This document shows, piece by piece, positions 15,887 to 24,167 of a DNA stretch of 44,070 nucleotides (positions are counted from its first letter, which is position 1; every line of letters begins with the position of its first letter). The DNA is from Bacillota bacterium (GTDB lineage: Bacteria > Bacillota > Sulfobacillia > Sulfobacillales > JAIMBI01): NCBI GenBank assembly GCA_021820465.1, contig JAKADP010000013.1:1-44070 (forward strand). Direction: 5' to 3'. The position numbers and the translations under genes were made by a program. The notes below the pieces were generated by a model, which was not told the DNA's origin, did not search any database, and worked only from the letters and a program-made list of their open reading frames with translations.

Positions 15887-16249
15887 CTACAGCCGGCCGC
15901 CCGCCGTCTCGATGATCGCGGCCGCCCGCGCCCGCTCGGCGCTGGGCACCACGGCGGTGAGCAGTATGCCGCCGCCCAGGTCCAGCCCCCAGGGATTGGC
16001 CCACGCAGCAGCCGACGTCCACTTGTCGTCGGACGCCTCCATTTGGTAGCCATGCCGCCCCCACTCCACCAGGGGTTCCCCCGCGCGCGCACCGCTGCTG
16101 GCGCCGCTGTCCGCCACCTGCACGATGTCAAATCCCGCAGCGCGGAGCGCCTGCGCGGCGCGCTGCGCCGGCTCAGGCTCGTCGAAGCTGGCCAGCAGGG
16201 TCACTTCGCCTGCTGGCGGGGGGCTCGGTTCGCTGTCTGTGCCGTGCAT
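15887..16249 (-). CDS. Small hypothetical protein, stress-protein YflT-like pattern
   Basis: 120 residues from the ATG at 16249, which has GAGGTG 5 nt upstream. The sequence suggests a small alpha/beta domain: strand VTLLASF, helix EPAQRAAQALRAAGF, strand DIVQVA, and near the C-terminus ILLTAVVP followed by helix SAERARAAAIIETAGG. This strand-helix pattern with an 'AAGF' turn resembles heat-induced YflT-like stress domains, but the match is weak. Convergent with the PHP operon (10 bp gap) and divergent from dinG. Confidence 0.6.
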   Translation of the reverse strand: MHGTDSEPSPPPAGEVTLLASFDEPEPAQRAAQALRAAGFDIVQVADSGASSGARAGEPLVEWGRHGYQMEASDDKWTSAAAWANPWGLDLGGGILLTAVVPSAERARAAAIIETAGGRL

Positions 16250-16258
16250 GTCACACCT

Positions 16259-16390
16259 CGCTGTGGTGATATTTGGAGCGGTGTGGCCCCATCCGCCTGC
16301 CTCCCGTAGGGTGCCCCGACGGGTCCGTCGCATCCCGCACGGTACAATTGGAGCCAGGACGGCACGCGAGGCCGATTACGCTGTGGTGAT
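16259..16390. repeat. 12-bp direct repeat flanking the dinG upstream region
   Basis: CGCTGTGGTGAT occurs at 16259-16270 and again at 16379-16390, both soon followed by GGAGCG/GGGAGCG. The copies are 120 bp apart and bracket the divergent control region. They may be binding sites or a small duplication. Confidence 0.45.
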
Positions 16391-16403
16391 GGGAGCGTCG
16401 TTC

Positions 16404-19319
16404 GTGAAGGCAAGTCACAAGGACCGGCAGCCCATGGGCGCCGGGGGGGCCACGTGGACACCGCTGGTGGTGGAAGCCTGGGATCCTCGGCAGTGGAACC
16501 TTCCGCCGGCCGCGGCCCTGCTTGTTCGCCCGCTGGTGATTGTGGACCTGGAAACCACGGGGTTGGATCCGGTGCGCGATGACATCATTCAGGTGGCGGC
16601 GCTGCGGATCGATCCGGCGGCGCCTGAGCCGGTTCTGCAGATGGCGTCCAGTCTGGTGCGCCCGCGGGGGCCCATTCCCCCAGAGATCGTGCGTCTGACG
16701 CGGATTGACCCCGATGCCGCCCAGGCGGCGCCCCCCTGGAGCGCGGTGGCACCGGCCCTCCAGGCGTTTGTGGGGGAAACCCCGGTCGCGGGCCACAATG
16801 TGGCGTTTGACGTGAGAGTGCTGGGCGAGGCGGGCATCACGCTGGCCATCGGGCTGGACACCTGGGATTGGGCGCGGATTGCCTTTCCGACGCGGGCCAC
16901 CTACAAGTTGGCCGACTTGGCCCGGGACCTCTCCGTCTCGGGCACGTCTCACGATGCGCGCACCGACGTGGCCGCCTGCTACCACGTGATGGCGGCGGTT
17001 CACCGCCGCCTGGCTCAGCTCGGACCGGCGACCGCTGCGCTGCTGCGGCGCACCCTGGGGCCGGAAGCCGACTGGTGGAGGTGGGGGAGGCCACGGACGG
17101 GCGGGGAGGCGGCGCTGTTTCGGCCCCTCCCCGATGCCCCGGGAGTGTCCCTGGCCTCTCATGAGGTGGAGATGGGGCCCATTCGCGCTTGGTTTCAGCC
17201 CGGCGGGGCGCTGGCCCGCACGCATGCCGGCTGGCAGTCCCGGCCGGGGCAAGTGGCGATGGCCGATGCGGTGGAGCTCACGCTGGCGGACGGGCAGACC
17301 CTGGTGGCGGAGGCGGGCACGGGCGTGGGCAAGAGCCTGGCGTACCTGCTGCCTGCAGTCCGCCAGGCCGCCTGGGACGGGAGCCGCGTGGTGGTGGCCA
17401 CGCACACCGTGGCTTTGCAGGATCAGCTGTGGCAGAAGGACTTGCCCGAAGCCCTGCAGGCGCTCGGATTGGAAGGCCTGCCGCGTGCCCTGCTGAAAGG
17501 CCGGGCACGCTACGCCTGCCTGCTGAAGGCGGAAGAAGAGACCGGAGGGGTGGACATCGCGTGGAGCTGGGAGCAGCGCGTGGCGGCTGCGTCTCTCGTG
17601 GTGTGGCTGGTGGAGACGGAGTCTGGCGAGCGGGACGAGTGGGCGGGGGGGCGCGCCCCCGGCGCGCAGGACCTGTGGGAGGCGGTGGCGGCCGACCCCG
17701 ACGCGTGCCTCGGCGCTCGCTGCCGGTTTGCGGGCTCCTGCTACATGCGCAAGAGCCGGCGCCTCGCCGAAGGCGCCAACCTGGTGGTGACCAATCATGC
17801 GCTGCTGCTGGCCCACGCGGCGCAGGGTGGGGTCTTGCCTGAGTTTCAGCACTTGGTCGTAGATGAGGCGCACCACCTGCCGGAGGTGGCCGACCAGGCG
17901 CTTGGGCTGCGGGTGGACTTGCTGCGGTCGGCCCGGCTGTTGGCAGACTGGGCCAAGCCCCAGGGCATGCTGGGGAAGAGCCACGGGCTCCTGGGGGGCC
18001 GCGCGGACCGCGTGCGGGAGGCGCTGCACAGCAACAGCGTGTTGCTGCAGCAAGCCGCCATGGCCCTGGTGGAGGTGGGGCGCCGCCACCAGGCAGGCGG
18101 CCCGCCGCCCGCCGGCGCGACCTGGGTGCAGTCCCTGCGCGTGGTGCCCATCGTGGCCCAGGCGCTGGAGGAGAGCGGGGCCGCGGGGCGGCTGGCGGCC
18201 TCGGCCGACAGCCTGGGGATGGCCGCACGACTCCTGGCCGATGCCGTGGCGGAGGCTCAAGCCGACGATGCGGAGTCGGACGACCGCGCCGTGCGGTGGA
18301 TGCAGTTGGGGCGGGTCGAGCGCGCGGTCCAGGAGCTGGCCATGGCCCTGGCGGCCTTTACGGAGCGCGGCGACGACTGGGTGGACTGGTGGGAGTGGAA
18401 CGCGGCGGCCACTCAGGTAACCATTCGGCGCGCGCCGCTGAATCCCGGCCGCCTCTTGGACGAGAAGCTGTGGAGCAGGGTGGCGGGCGGGACCGTGCTC
18501 ACGTCGGCGACGCTGACGGCCGATGGGCGCTTCGATTACCTTGGGGGCCAGCTGGGCTTGGGCCCCGAGGTCACGGTCACGCCCTATCCGTCGCCGTTTG
18601 CCACCCACGACCAGTCGCTGCTGGCCGTGCCTTGGGACTTTCCCCTGCCCAATGACCGGGAGCATCTCGGACGGGTGGGCGACTTTGTGGCGGACCTGGC
18701 CGGGCGCCTGCACGGCCGCCTCATGGTGCTGGCTACCAGCCGGGCGGCGGTCCGCGCGTTGGCCGACCAGTTGGATGCGCCCCTGGCTGCGGCGGGCTTG
18801 GACCTGCTGGTGCAGGGTCTCCACGGGAGCCCTCACCAACTGGCGGCTCATCTGCGCACCCATCCCGCCAGTGTGTTGCTGGGCACCAGCGGATTGTGGG
18901 AAGGCGTGGACGTGCCCGGCCCCGCGCTGGCCGCGGTGGTGCTGGCCCGGCTGCCCTTTGGATACCCAGGCGAGCCGCTGGAGCAGGCGCGGGCGGAAGT
19001 GCTGGCCCAGCATGGCCGCTCGGCCTTTGCGGCGCGCTCGCTGCCGCAGGCCGTGCTGAAATTTCGGCAGGGGTTTGGACGACTGCTCCGCTCCGAGTCG
19101 GACCGTGGGGCAGTGGTCGTGCTGGATCCCCGCATTCTGCCCGCAGGAGCCGGGCCGCGCCGGCAGGGAACAGGGTACGGCCGCGCGTTTCTGGCGTCGC
19201 TGCCCAATCCGCAGCTGGTGATGGGCGACACGCCCACAGTGTTGGAACAGGTGGCAGCGTTTGCTGGGGTGGAGGGCGGCGCGGGCACCCGGTCCGGGGT
19301 TCGCCCGGCGCGCGAATGA
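16404..19319 (+). CDS. dinG: DinG-family helicase with N-terminal 3'-5' exonuclease domain
   Basis: About 971 residues. Residues 44-200 form a DEDDh exonuclease: Asp48/Glu50 in VDLETTGLD, Asp136 in GHNVAFDVRVL, His183 and Asp188 in HDARTD. The rest is an XPD/DinG superfamily-2 helicase: Walker A AGTGVGKS at 304-311, DEAH at 487-490, a late GTSGLWEGVDVPG block and a motif VI-like QGFGRLLRSESDRG. Four cysteines (372, 435, 440, 446) sit between Walker A and DEAH, the place of the 4Fe-4S cluster in XPD and Gram-negative DinG, which several Bacillota DinG proteins lack. GTG 16404 was chosen because GGGAG lies 8 nt before it; ATG 16389 is possible. Likely acts in DNA repair. Confidence 0.93.
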   Translation: MKASHKDRQPMGAGGATWTPLVVEAWDPRQWNLPPAAALLVRPLVIVDLETTGLDPVRDDIIQVAALRIDPAAPEPVLQMASSLVRPRGPIPPEIVRLTRIDPDAAQAAPPWSAVAPALQAFVGETPVAGHNVAFDVRVLGEAGITLAIGLDTWDWARIAFPTRATYKLADLARDLSVSGTSHDARTDVAACYHVMAAVHRRLAQLGPATAALLRRTLGPEADWWRWGRPRTGGEAALFRPLPDAPGVSLASHEVEMGPIRAWFQPGGALARTHAGWQSRPGQVAMADAVELTLADGQTLVAEAGTGVGKSLAYLLPAVRQAAWDGSRVVVATHTVALQDQLWQKDLPEALQALGLEGLPRALLKGRARYACLLKAEEETGGVDIAWSWEQRVAAASLVVWLVETESGERDEWAGGRAPGAQDLWEAVAADPDACLGARCRFAGSCYMRKSRRLAEGANLVVTNHALLLAHAAQGGVLPEFQHLVVDEAHHLPEVADQALGLRVDLLRSARLLADWAKPQGMLGKSHGLLGGRADRVREALHSNSVLLQQAAMALVEVGRRHQAGGPPPAGATWVQSLRVVPIVAQALEESGAAGRLAASADSLGMAARLLADAVAEAQADDAESDDRAVRWMQLGRVERAVQELAMALAAFTERGDDWVDWWEWNAAATQVTIRRAPLNPGRLLDEKLWSRVAGGTVLTSATLTADGRFDYLGGQLGLGPEVTVTPYPSPFATHDQSLLAVPWDFPLPNDREHLGRVGDFVADLAGRLHGRLMVLATSRAAVRALADQLDAPLAAAGLDLLVQGLHGSPHQLAAHLRTHPASVLLGTSGLWEGVDVPGPALAAVVLARLPFGYPGEPLEQARAEVLAQHGRSAFAARSLPQAVLKFRQGFGRLLRSESDRGAVVVLDPRILPAGAGPRRQGTGYGRAFLASLPNPQLVMGDTPTVLEQVAAFAGVEGGAGTRSGVRPARE

Positions 19320-19372
19320 GAAAGGACCAGAGAGGGCGTACAAGGCAAGGGCATGGAACGGGAGTGGATCGC

Positions 19373-20188
19373 GTGTTGATTTTGGTGACGAATGATGACG
19401 GCATTGACGCCCCGGGCATTCGAGCCTTGGCGCATGCCGTGCGGAGTCGGGGCGAGGTGATGGTGGTGGCGCCGGAGGGCAATCGCAGTGCCAGCGGGCA
19501 CGCCATTACGCTCACGCAGCGCATTTCCGTGGCGGCGCGGCCGGTGGAGCCGGGGGTGCGTGGCTTTGCCGTGGGAGGCACGCCGGTCGATGCGGTGAAG
19601 CTGGCCTTGGAGCAGCTGCTGCCCGGTCCCCCGGACCTCGTGCTGTCGGGCGTGAACCACGGATCCAATCTTGGCCGCGATGTGTTTTACAGCGGCACGG
19701 TGTCGGCCGCGATGGAGGCGGCGTTCATGGGCGCGCCAGCGGTGGCGGTCTCCCTGGCGGAGCGCGGCGGGGCTCACATGGAGGAGGCGGCCGCCTTTGT
19801 GGCGTGGTGGCTGGATCATGCCTACCGCCCGCTGCCCCGCGGGGTGTTCTACAACCTGAACCTGCCGCCGCTGGGCGCGGGGCCGCCGCCGGCGCTCCGC
19901 ATCACGCGGCTCGGGCAGCGGCACTATTTGAATGAATTTCAGCGGCAGCCGCCGTCTGGCGGTCGCGATTGGTACACGATGGCGGGATTGGCTGACGAGA
20001 CGGGGGAGGAAGCCGACACGGACGTGGCCGCGGTGGCAGCGGGCTTTGTGTCGGTCACACCTCTTTCCATTGACTTGACGGCCCGCGGGACCGAGGAGAC
20101 GCTGGCCCCGCTGGACCAGCTGCCGGTGCCGGCCGGCGCCTTCCGCATGGCCTCCCCTACGCCGGACACCCTAAGCCGCACGGAGTGA
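19373..20188 (+). CDS. surE: 5'/3'-nucleotidase SurE
   Basis: Metal-dependent nucleotidase that removes phosphate from nucleoside monophosphates under stress. 271 residues. LILVTNDDGIDAPG at the N-terminus gives the metal-binding Asp8-Asp9; NRSASGHAIT and SGVNHGSNLGRDVFYSGTV are the other signature blocks. The frame is open from the dinG end, but GTG 19373 gives the usual family N-terminus and has GGGAG 8 nt upstream. It lies 53 bp after dinG, probably in the same transcript. Confidence 0.93.
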   Translation: MLILVTNDDGIDAPGIRALAHAVRSRGEVMVVAPEGNRSASGHAITLTQRISVAARPVEPGVRGFAVGGTPVDAVKLALEQLLPGPPDLVLSGVNHGSNLGRDVFYSGTVSAAMEAAFMGAPAVAVSLAERGGAHMEEAAAFVAWWLDHAYRPLPRGVFYNLNLPPLGAGPPPALRITRLGQRHYLNEFQRQPPSGGRDWYTMAGLADETGEEADTDVAAVAAGFVSVTPLSIDLTARGTEETLAPLDQLPVPAGAFRMASPTPDTLSRTE

Positions 20189-20236
20189 CGGCTCGGCCAG
20201 GCCGCCCTCACGCATGGAGAAAGGCGGCGAAGACGC

Positions 20237-20491
20237 ATGAGGCAGGCAGGGGGCAAGCGGTGGCGCGTGCGGCGCTCGGCGCGCCCAGAGGCGGCCGGGC
20301 GCCGGGACGCGCTCCGCTCGCTAAAATTTGAAGTGGCCGAGGATCTGGGCTTACAGGACGACATCGCGGAGCGAGGCTTCGCCAACATGACCACGCACGA
20401 GGTGGGGGAGCTGGGTGGCCACATGGTGCGGCGTCTGGTGGCGCGCGGCCGAGACGCGATGGCACGCGATCGGCACCGGGGCGATGCCTGA
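20237..20491 (+). CDS. Small acid-soluble spore protein, alpha/beta type (divergent)
   Basis: 84 residues. The core LKFEVAEDLGL (residues 30-40) matches the start of helix 1 and the spore-protease site of alpha/beta SASPs (Glu-Val/Ile-Ala), and GELGGHMVRRLV matches helix 2 (G-x-x-GG-x-M-V-x-x-L). SASPs coat spore DNA in the A-like form and protect it from UV and heat. This copy has a basic N-terminal extension (RRSARPEAAGRR) and MTTHEV in place of the usual loop, so it is a divergent member. No clear forespore promoter was seen. It pairs with the second SASP gene at 20988-21218. Confidence 0.8.
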   Translation: MRQAGGKRWRVRRSARPEAAGRRDALRSLKFEVAEDLGLQDDIAERGFANMTTHEVGELGGHMVRRLVARGRDAMARDRHRGDA

Positions 20492-20572
20492 GCGGGCACG
20501 CGGAGCAAGAATCCCCCACCCGGCGGCTCTACCGCGGTCTACTCCCGCGTAAGGTACGCCGGAGGGGTAGCC

Positions 20573-20920
20573 ATGAGCCTGCGGGCGGTGGGCCGCGGCG
20601 TGGCGGCTGGGTTGGTGGTGGCTTGCCTGCTGGCGTTGGCCTTAGCGGTCACTGCGGATCGCGTCCCCCTGGAAGCGTCCGTGCTGGGGGCGGCGCTGTG
20701 GGTGGCGCGGGTCATGGTGAGCACGGGGGCCGGGTGGTTTGCGGGCCGCGCCAGTGACGCAGGGGCGGCGATCCATGGGACGCTGGCGGGCCTCGCGCTG
20801 GCGGTGGTGGGGAGCCTGGTGGCCGCCGAGACGGGGCTGCCCATGGGGCCGCTGGGCTGGGCGCTGGCCGCTGGCGCCCTGTTTGGCACCGCGGGAGGCT
20901 TTCTAGCCGCCATAGGGTGA
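20573..20920 (+). CDS. Small four-helix membrane protein, TIGR04086/YrzE-like
   Basis: 115 residues with four hydrophobic helices (about 10-28, 36-55, 65-84, 93-113) joined by short loops, with a Gly/Ala-rich sequence. This layout and length fit the TIGR04086 (YrzE) family of Bacillota membrane proteins of unknown function. It lies between two SASP genes, and convergent with the second. Confidence 0.65.
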   Translation: MSLRAVGRGVAAGLVVACLLALALAVTADRVPLEASVLGAALWVARVMVSTGAGWFAGRASDAGAAIHGTLAGLALAVVGSLVAAETGLPMGPLGWALAAGALFGTAGGFLAAIG

Positions 20921-20948
20921 ACGAGGCTGCGCGGGCCAAATGGAGAGG

Positions 20949-20979
20949 AAGGGTCGGGGAGACCGACCCCCCGGCCCTT
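20949..20979. terminator. Bidirectional hairpin between convergent genes
   Basis: An 11-bp stem (AAGGGTCGGGG 20949-20959 with CCCCGGCCCTT 20969-20979, one G-U pair); an alternative inner hairpin is GGGTCGG/CCGACCC (20951-20957 with 20963-20969). It sits between the membrane protein and the minus-strand SASP. T runs are short, so efficiency is uncertain. Confidence 0.6.
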
Positions 20980-20987
20980 CATCCGCG

Positions 20988-21218
20988 TCACTCGGAATGG
21001 GCCTCGGCGGCCAGGGCCTCTTCCGCTTGGCGAATCAACACCTTGACCATGTTGCCGCCAATCGCCCCGCCGATCCGCCCGAGTTCGCGCGTCGGCATGT
21101 CCGCCCAGCCTTTGGCTTCGATGTCATCCAGCAGGCCAAGCTCCCCGGCCACTTCGTACTTGAATCGGTCGCGCACGTGGTCCGGCATCAACGTCGCGCG
21201 GCGCGTCCCCTGAGCCAC
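20988..21218 (-). CDS. Small acid-soluble spore protein, alpha/beta type
   Basis: 76 residues. RFKYEVAGELGL carries the protease-site Glu-Val-Ala and helix 1; GAIGGNMVKVLIRQAEE is the conserved DNA-binding second helix. Closer to the family consensus than the copy at 20237. The GTG at 21218 was preferred over 21227 because GGAGG lies 8 nt before it and overlaps the outer start. A hairpin (GGCGGCG-TCA-CGCCGCC, 21243-21259) lies in the leader, and CACACTA at 21265-21271 resembles a forespore -10, but no matching -35 is evident. Confidence 0.88.
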   Translation of the reverse strand: MAQGTRRATLMPDHVRDRFKYEVAGELGLLDDIEAKGWADMPTRELGRIGGAIGGNMVKVLIRQAEEALAAEAHSE

Positions 21219-21323
21219 GGTCGCCACCTCCCTCGCTTTGGTGGCGGCGTCACGCCGCCGGTCCTAGTGTGCCCGGCGCGCCGAGTCGCCCGCCGCCCGC
21301 TTGCTGGCTGTGCGGGCAAGCGG

Positions 21324-21352
21324 TGGACGCCGGCGCGTGAAAATCCCATAAT
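21324..21352 (+). promoter_or_regulatory. Candidate promoter for the 21.4 kb operon
   Basis: TGGACG (21324-21329), 17-bp spacer, CATAAT (21347-21352). It would give a leader of about 40 nt before the small gene at 21400. Moderate match to sigma-A. Confidence 0.5.
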
Positions 21353-21399
21353 CGGCGTAGGCCGCTCGGCTCCGAGGGCGGTCCGAAAGGCGGATGGTC

Positions 21400-21597
21400 A
21401 TGACCGAAGTGCGGGCCGACCACGATGCGCTTCGCGTGCTGGGCACGCGCTGGTTTCAAACCTTTGAACCCAGTCACGTCGTGACATTTTTGAATCAGGT
21501 GCTGGCCGAGCGGGGCTTGGCGTTTGGCGTGCGCCTGCGAGACGACGGACACGAGCTGGCGGTCTATGACACCGCTCCGGCCGACGAGCGCCGTTGA
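21400..21597 (+). CDS. Small hypothetical protein, possibly YpmA/DUF4264-like
   Basis: 65 residues from ATG 21400 (an ATG at 21394 is alternative; GAAAGG lies 9 nt before the chosen one). The order 'HVVTFLNQVLAERGLAFGVRLRDDGHELAVYDT' resembles the short YpmA-type proteins of spore formers (helix, 'FG' turn, strand pair), but this is recognised by pattern only. The stop overlaps the TTG start of the Nudix gene. Confidence 0.6.
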   Translation: MTEVRADHDALRVLGTRWFQTFEPSHVVTFLNQVLAERGLAFGVRLRDDGHELAVYDTAPADERR

Positions 21598-22031
21598 CGG
21601 CCGTGGCGCGGCCCCAAGTGGGCGTGGCGGCGGTGATTCGCGACGGGGCGCGGCGCACCGTCCTGGTTCGCCGGGGGCAGGCCCCCTATGGGGGCCAGTG
21701 GGCCTTTCCGGGCGGCCACCTCGAGTGGGGCGAGCCGCTGGACCGCGGCGCGGAGCGCGAAGCGACCGAGGAGACGGGCCTTGCGGTGCTGGCCGGGGCC
21801 CCGCTGTTTGTGGGCGAAGTGCGGGCCACAGATGAGGCCGGGCGCCTTCAGCATCATTTTGTCGTCATAGACTTGGCCTGCGAGTGGACCGGCGGTGGGA
21901 CGCTGCGGGCGGCAACCGATGTCCAGGAGGCGCGTTGGGTCTCCGCCGGCGATATCGCTGAGCTGGCGCTGGCCCCGGGGATGCCGGAGTGTCTTCGGGA
22001 TCCGCGGATCCGCGCGTTTTTAGGATGGTGA
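21594..22031 (+). CDS. Nudix hydrolase
   Basis: 145 residues. The Nudix box is complete: Gly41, Glu47, then REATEETG at 55-62 with metal-binding Glu59/Glu60. FPGGHLEWGE is typical of MutT-like and ADP-ribose hydrolases. The TTG at 21594 overlaps the preceding stop (TTGA); a GTG at 21603 is an alternative. Specific substrate unknown. Confidence 0.88.
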   Translation: MTAVARPQVGVAAVIRDGARRTVLVRRGQAPYGGQWAFPGGHLEWGEPLDRGAEREATEETGLAVLAGAPLFVGEVRATDEAGRLQHHFVVIDLACEWTGGGTLRAATDVQEARWVSAGDIAELALAPGMPECLRDPRIRAFLGW

Positions 22032-22781
22032 GTGGTGCGGACACGATCGGCGTACTGGTTGGGGTTGGCGGGAGTGGTCCTAATGGCGGCCGGGTGTGGG
22101 CGCACCACGCTGCCGGCCGCGTCCAGCCAATTTGCCGCCGCTGGGCTCCAGCGCTGGCATCGCGCCAGGTTTGACCTGACGCGGGCCGCCTATGACCAGG
22201 AGCAGGTGGTCGCGCGCGATCCCCGGTCCGCGGCGGGCTACACCCGGTTGGCCCAGATTATGGCTGCCCTCGGACACGCTCGGAGCGCACTGGCCTTGGC
22301 CACCCACGCACTCCGACTGTCCCCCGCCTCCGCCACGCTGGAAAACAACGTGGGCTTGCTGGCGATGCAGGCGGGCCAGTGGAGTGCTGCGGGTCAGGCT
22401 TATGGGCGCGCGGTGGAGCGCCATCCCGCGGATTGGCTGGCCTGGGACGGCCTGGCGGCCGTGGCCGTCGAGCGGGGCCAGTGGCCCGCGGCGGAGCAGG
22501 ACCTCCGCCGGGCGGAGGTGCTGGGCGGCCCCGAAGGCGCGACCTACGATGAGTGGGGCCGACTTTTGCTCGCCGAGCACGAGGCGAAGGCGGCTTTGGG
22601 CTTCTTCCGCGCCGCGGCGCGGGTGAGCCCCGGGTGGTGGCAGCCGTGGTACGATGCCGCCCGCGCCGAGCAGAACCTGCACAACCTGGTGGCTGCACGC
22701 CGGGACGCGTCGGCGGCGCTGGCGCTGGACCCCGCCGGGGGGCCGGCCGTGGTGCTGCTGGCCACGCTGCCCGGCCGCTGA
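22032..22781 (+). CDS. TPR-repeat lipoprotein
   Basis: 249 residues. A lipoprotein signal ends in LMAAGC (Cys22). Behind it are five to six helical pairs with TPR spacing, e.g. AGYTRLAQIMAALGHARSAL, ATLENNVGLLAMQAGQWSAA and WLAWDGLAAVAVERGQWPAA. Likely a scaffold on the outer face of the membrane; partners unknown. GTG 22032 directly follows the Nudix stop. Confidence 0.8.
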   Translation: MVRTRSAYWLGLAGVVLMAAGCGRTTLPAASSQFAAAGLQRWHRARFDLTRAAYDQEQVVARDPRSAAGYTRLAQIMAALGHARSALALATHALRLSPASATLENNVGLLAMQAGQWSAAGQAYGRAVERHPADWLAWDGLAAVAVERGQWPAAEQDLRRAEVLGGPEGATYDEWGRLLLAEHEAKAALGFFRAAARVSPGWWQPWYDAARAEQNLHNLVAARRDASAALALDPAGGPAVVLLATLPGR

Positions 22782-22821
22782 CGCGCGAGGGCTGACGCAA
22801 CGTGACGGAAGGTGGTGCGCG

Positions 22822-24165
22822 ATGAGTCGAGACAAGCCGCCAGAACGGGCACTCCTGCTGGGGAGCTACGAGAAGCGAGGTGCGGGGAGAGCGCAGGCGC
22901 TGGCCAGCCAGGACATGGCGGAGCTGGGGTCCCTGGCGCACAGCGCCGGGGCGGTTGTCGTGGACACCTGGCTCAAACCTCACGACGGCGGCGGGCCGCT
23001 GGGTCGCGGCACTCTCGATGCGGTGCGGGACCGCGTGGCCGCGGACGGGCTGGACCTCGTCATTTGGGCCGATGAGCTCACGCCGCGGTGGGCCCGCGAG
23101 TGGGAGACCCACTTTGCCTGCCGCGTGATTGACCGCACCGAGCTGATTTTGGACATTTTCAGTCGCCGTGCCAACAGTCGGGAGGGTCGCCTGCAGGTGG
23201 AAATGGCCCAGCTCACCTACCGACTGCCTCGCCTAGCGGTCCGCCAGCAGGGACTGTCCCGCACCGGTGGCGGGATTGGCACCCGAGGCCCCGGGGAAAC
23301 GCGGCTGGAGGTGGATCGCCGGCGCGTGCGCGAGCGCCTGGCGGCGCTGGCCGGCGAGCTGGAGCGCGTGGGCGCCGAGCGGCGGGTGCGTCGGGAGCGC
23401 CGCGCCGCCGGACTGGTTCCGACCGTGGCGCTGGTGGGCTACACCAACGTGGGGAAGTCCTCGCTGTTCCGGATGCTCTCGGGCCGGGGCGCGCTGGTCG
23501 CGGACCAGCTGTTTGCCACGCTGGACCCCGGGGTGCGGCGCGTGCACGTGGCTGGCTTTGGCCCCGTGCTGCTGGTAGACACCGTGGGCTTTGTCCGCCG
23601 CCTGCCCCACGCGCTGGTGGCTGCCTTCACGTCGACCCTGGATGAAGTGCGGGACGCGGACCTCCTGCTGGTGGTGGTCGATGCCTCTCGGGACGGGGCC
23701 CGCCAAGAGGCGGTGGTGGATGAAGTGCTCGCGGAGGTGGGCGCGGCTGAGATTCCGCGGATCTTGGTGGAAAACCAGTGGGACCGCGTGCCCGCGAGCC
23801 AGCGCCCGCATGGGGTGCCGGTGTCGGCGGCGACCGGTTGGAATCAGGCGGAGCTGGTGGGCCACCTAGCCGCCGAGTTGCGTCGGGCCCGACCTCCCGT
23901 GGAGATCGCGATACCCTGGGCGGCGGGCGAGGCGCTGGGGTGGATCCGGGCAGAAGGCGAGATTTTGGACCAGCGCCTCACGGCCACGGGCGTCTCCGTC
24001 CGCTTCAGCGCGCCCCCGGCCGTCGTCAATCGGGTGGCGCGCCGGGTGGGTGGCGGCGGCGCGGTGCTGGACGCCGGTGGCACGGCCCGTGGTACCCTAG
24101 AAGGCGACCGCAACACGACGACGGCCGCTGGACCCGTGGCGCGGATAGGCAAGGGGGAGGGATGA
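22822..24165 (+). CDS. hflX: Ribosome-associated GTPase HflX
   Basis: Rescues or splits stalled ribosomes. 447 residues. The N-terminal HflX domain covers about 1-195, including the glycine-rich GGGIGTRGPGETRLEVDRRR at about 149-168. The G domain has GYTNVGKS (206-213), the FATLDP switch, DTVGF (253-257), and G5-like VSAATG. The G4 motif is NQWD (318-321) in place of NKxD, which may weaken guanine selectivity. ATG 22822 has GGAAGGTGG before it. The stop overlaps or abuts the miaB start. Confidence 0.93.
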   Translation: MSRDKPPERALLLGSYEKRGAGRAQALASQDMAELGSLAHSAGAVVVDTWLKPHDGGGPLGRGTLDAVRDRVAADGLDLVIWADELTPRWAREWETHFACRVIDRTELILDIFSRRANSREGRLQVEMAQLTYRLPRLAVRQQGLSRTGGGIGTRGPGETRLEVDRRRVRERLAALAGELERVGAERRVRRERRAAGLVPTVALVGYTNVGKSSLFRMLSGRGALVADQLFATLDPGVRRVHVAGFGPVLLVDTVGFVRRLPHALVAAFTSTLDEVRDADLLLVVVDASRDGARQEAVVDEVLAEVGAAEIPRILVENQWDRVPASQRPHGVPVSAATGWNQAELVGHLAAELRRARPPVEIAIPWAAGEALGWIRAEGEILDQRLTATGVSVRFSAPPAVVNRVARRVGGGGAVLDAGGTARGTLEGDRNTTTAAGPVARIGKGEG

Positions 24166-24167
24166 CC

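Noticed and set aside
16251-19343. 1030-codon minus-strand frame antisense to dinG
   Set aside because: Shadow of strong G/C third-position bias; His/Gln/Arg-rich with no domain, while the plus strand has a complete helicase.
21265-21271. Forespore sigma-G promoter for the minus-strand SASP
   Set aside because: CACACTA resembles the -10, but no matching -35 at 17-18 bp; kept only as a remark.
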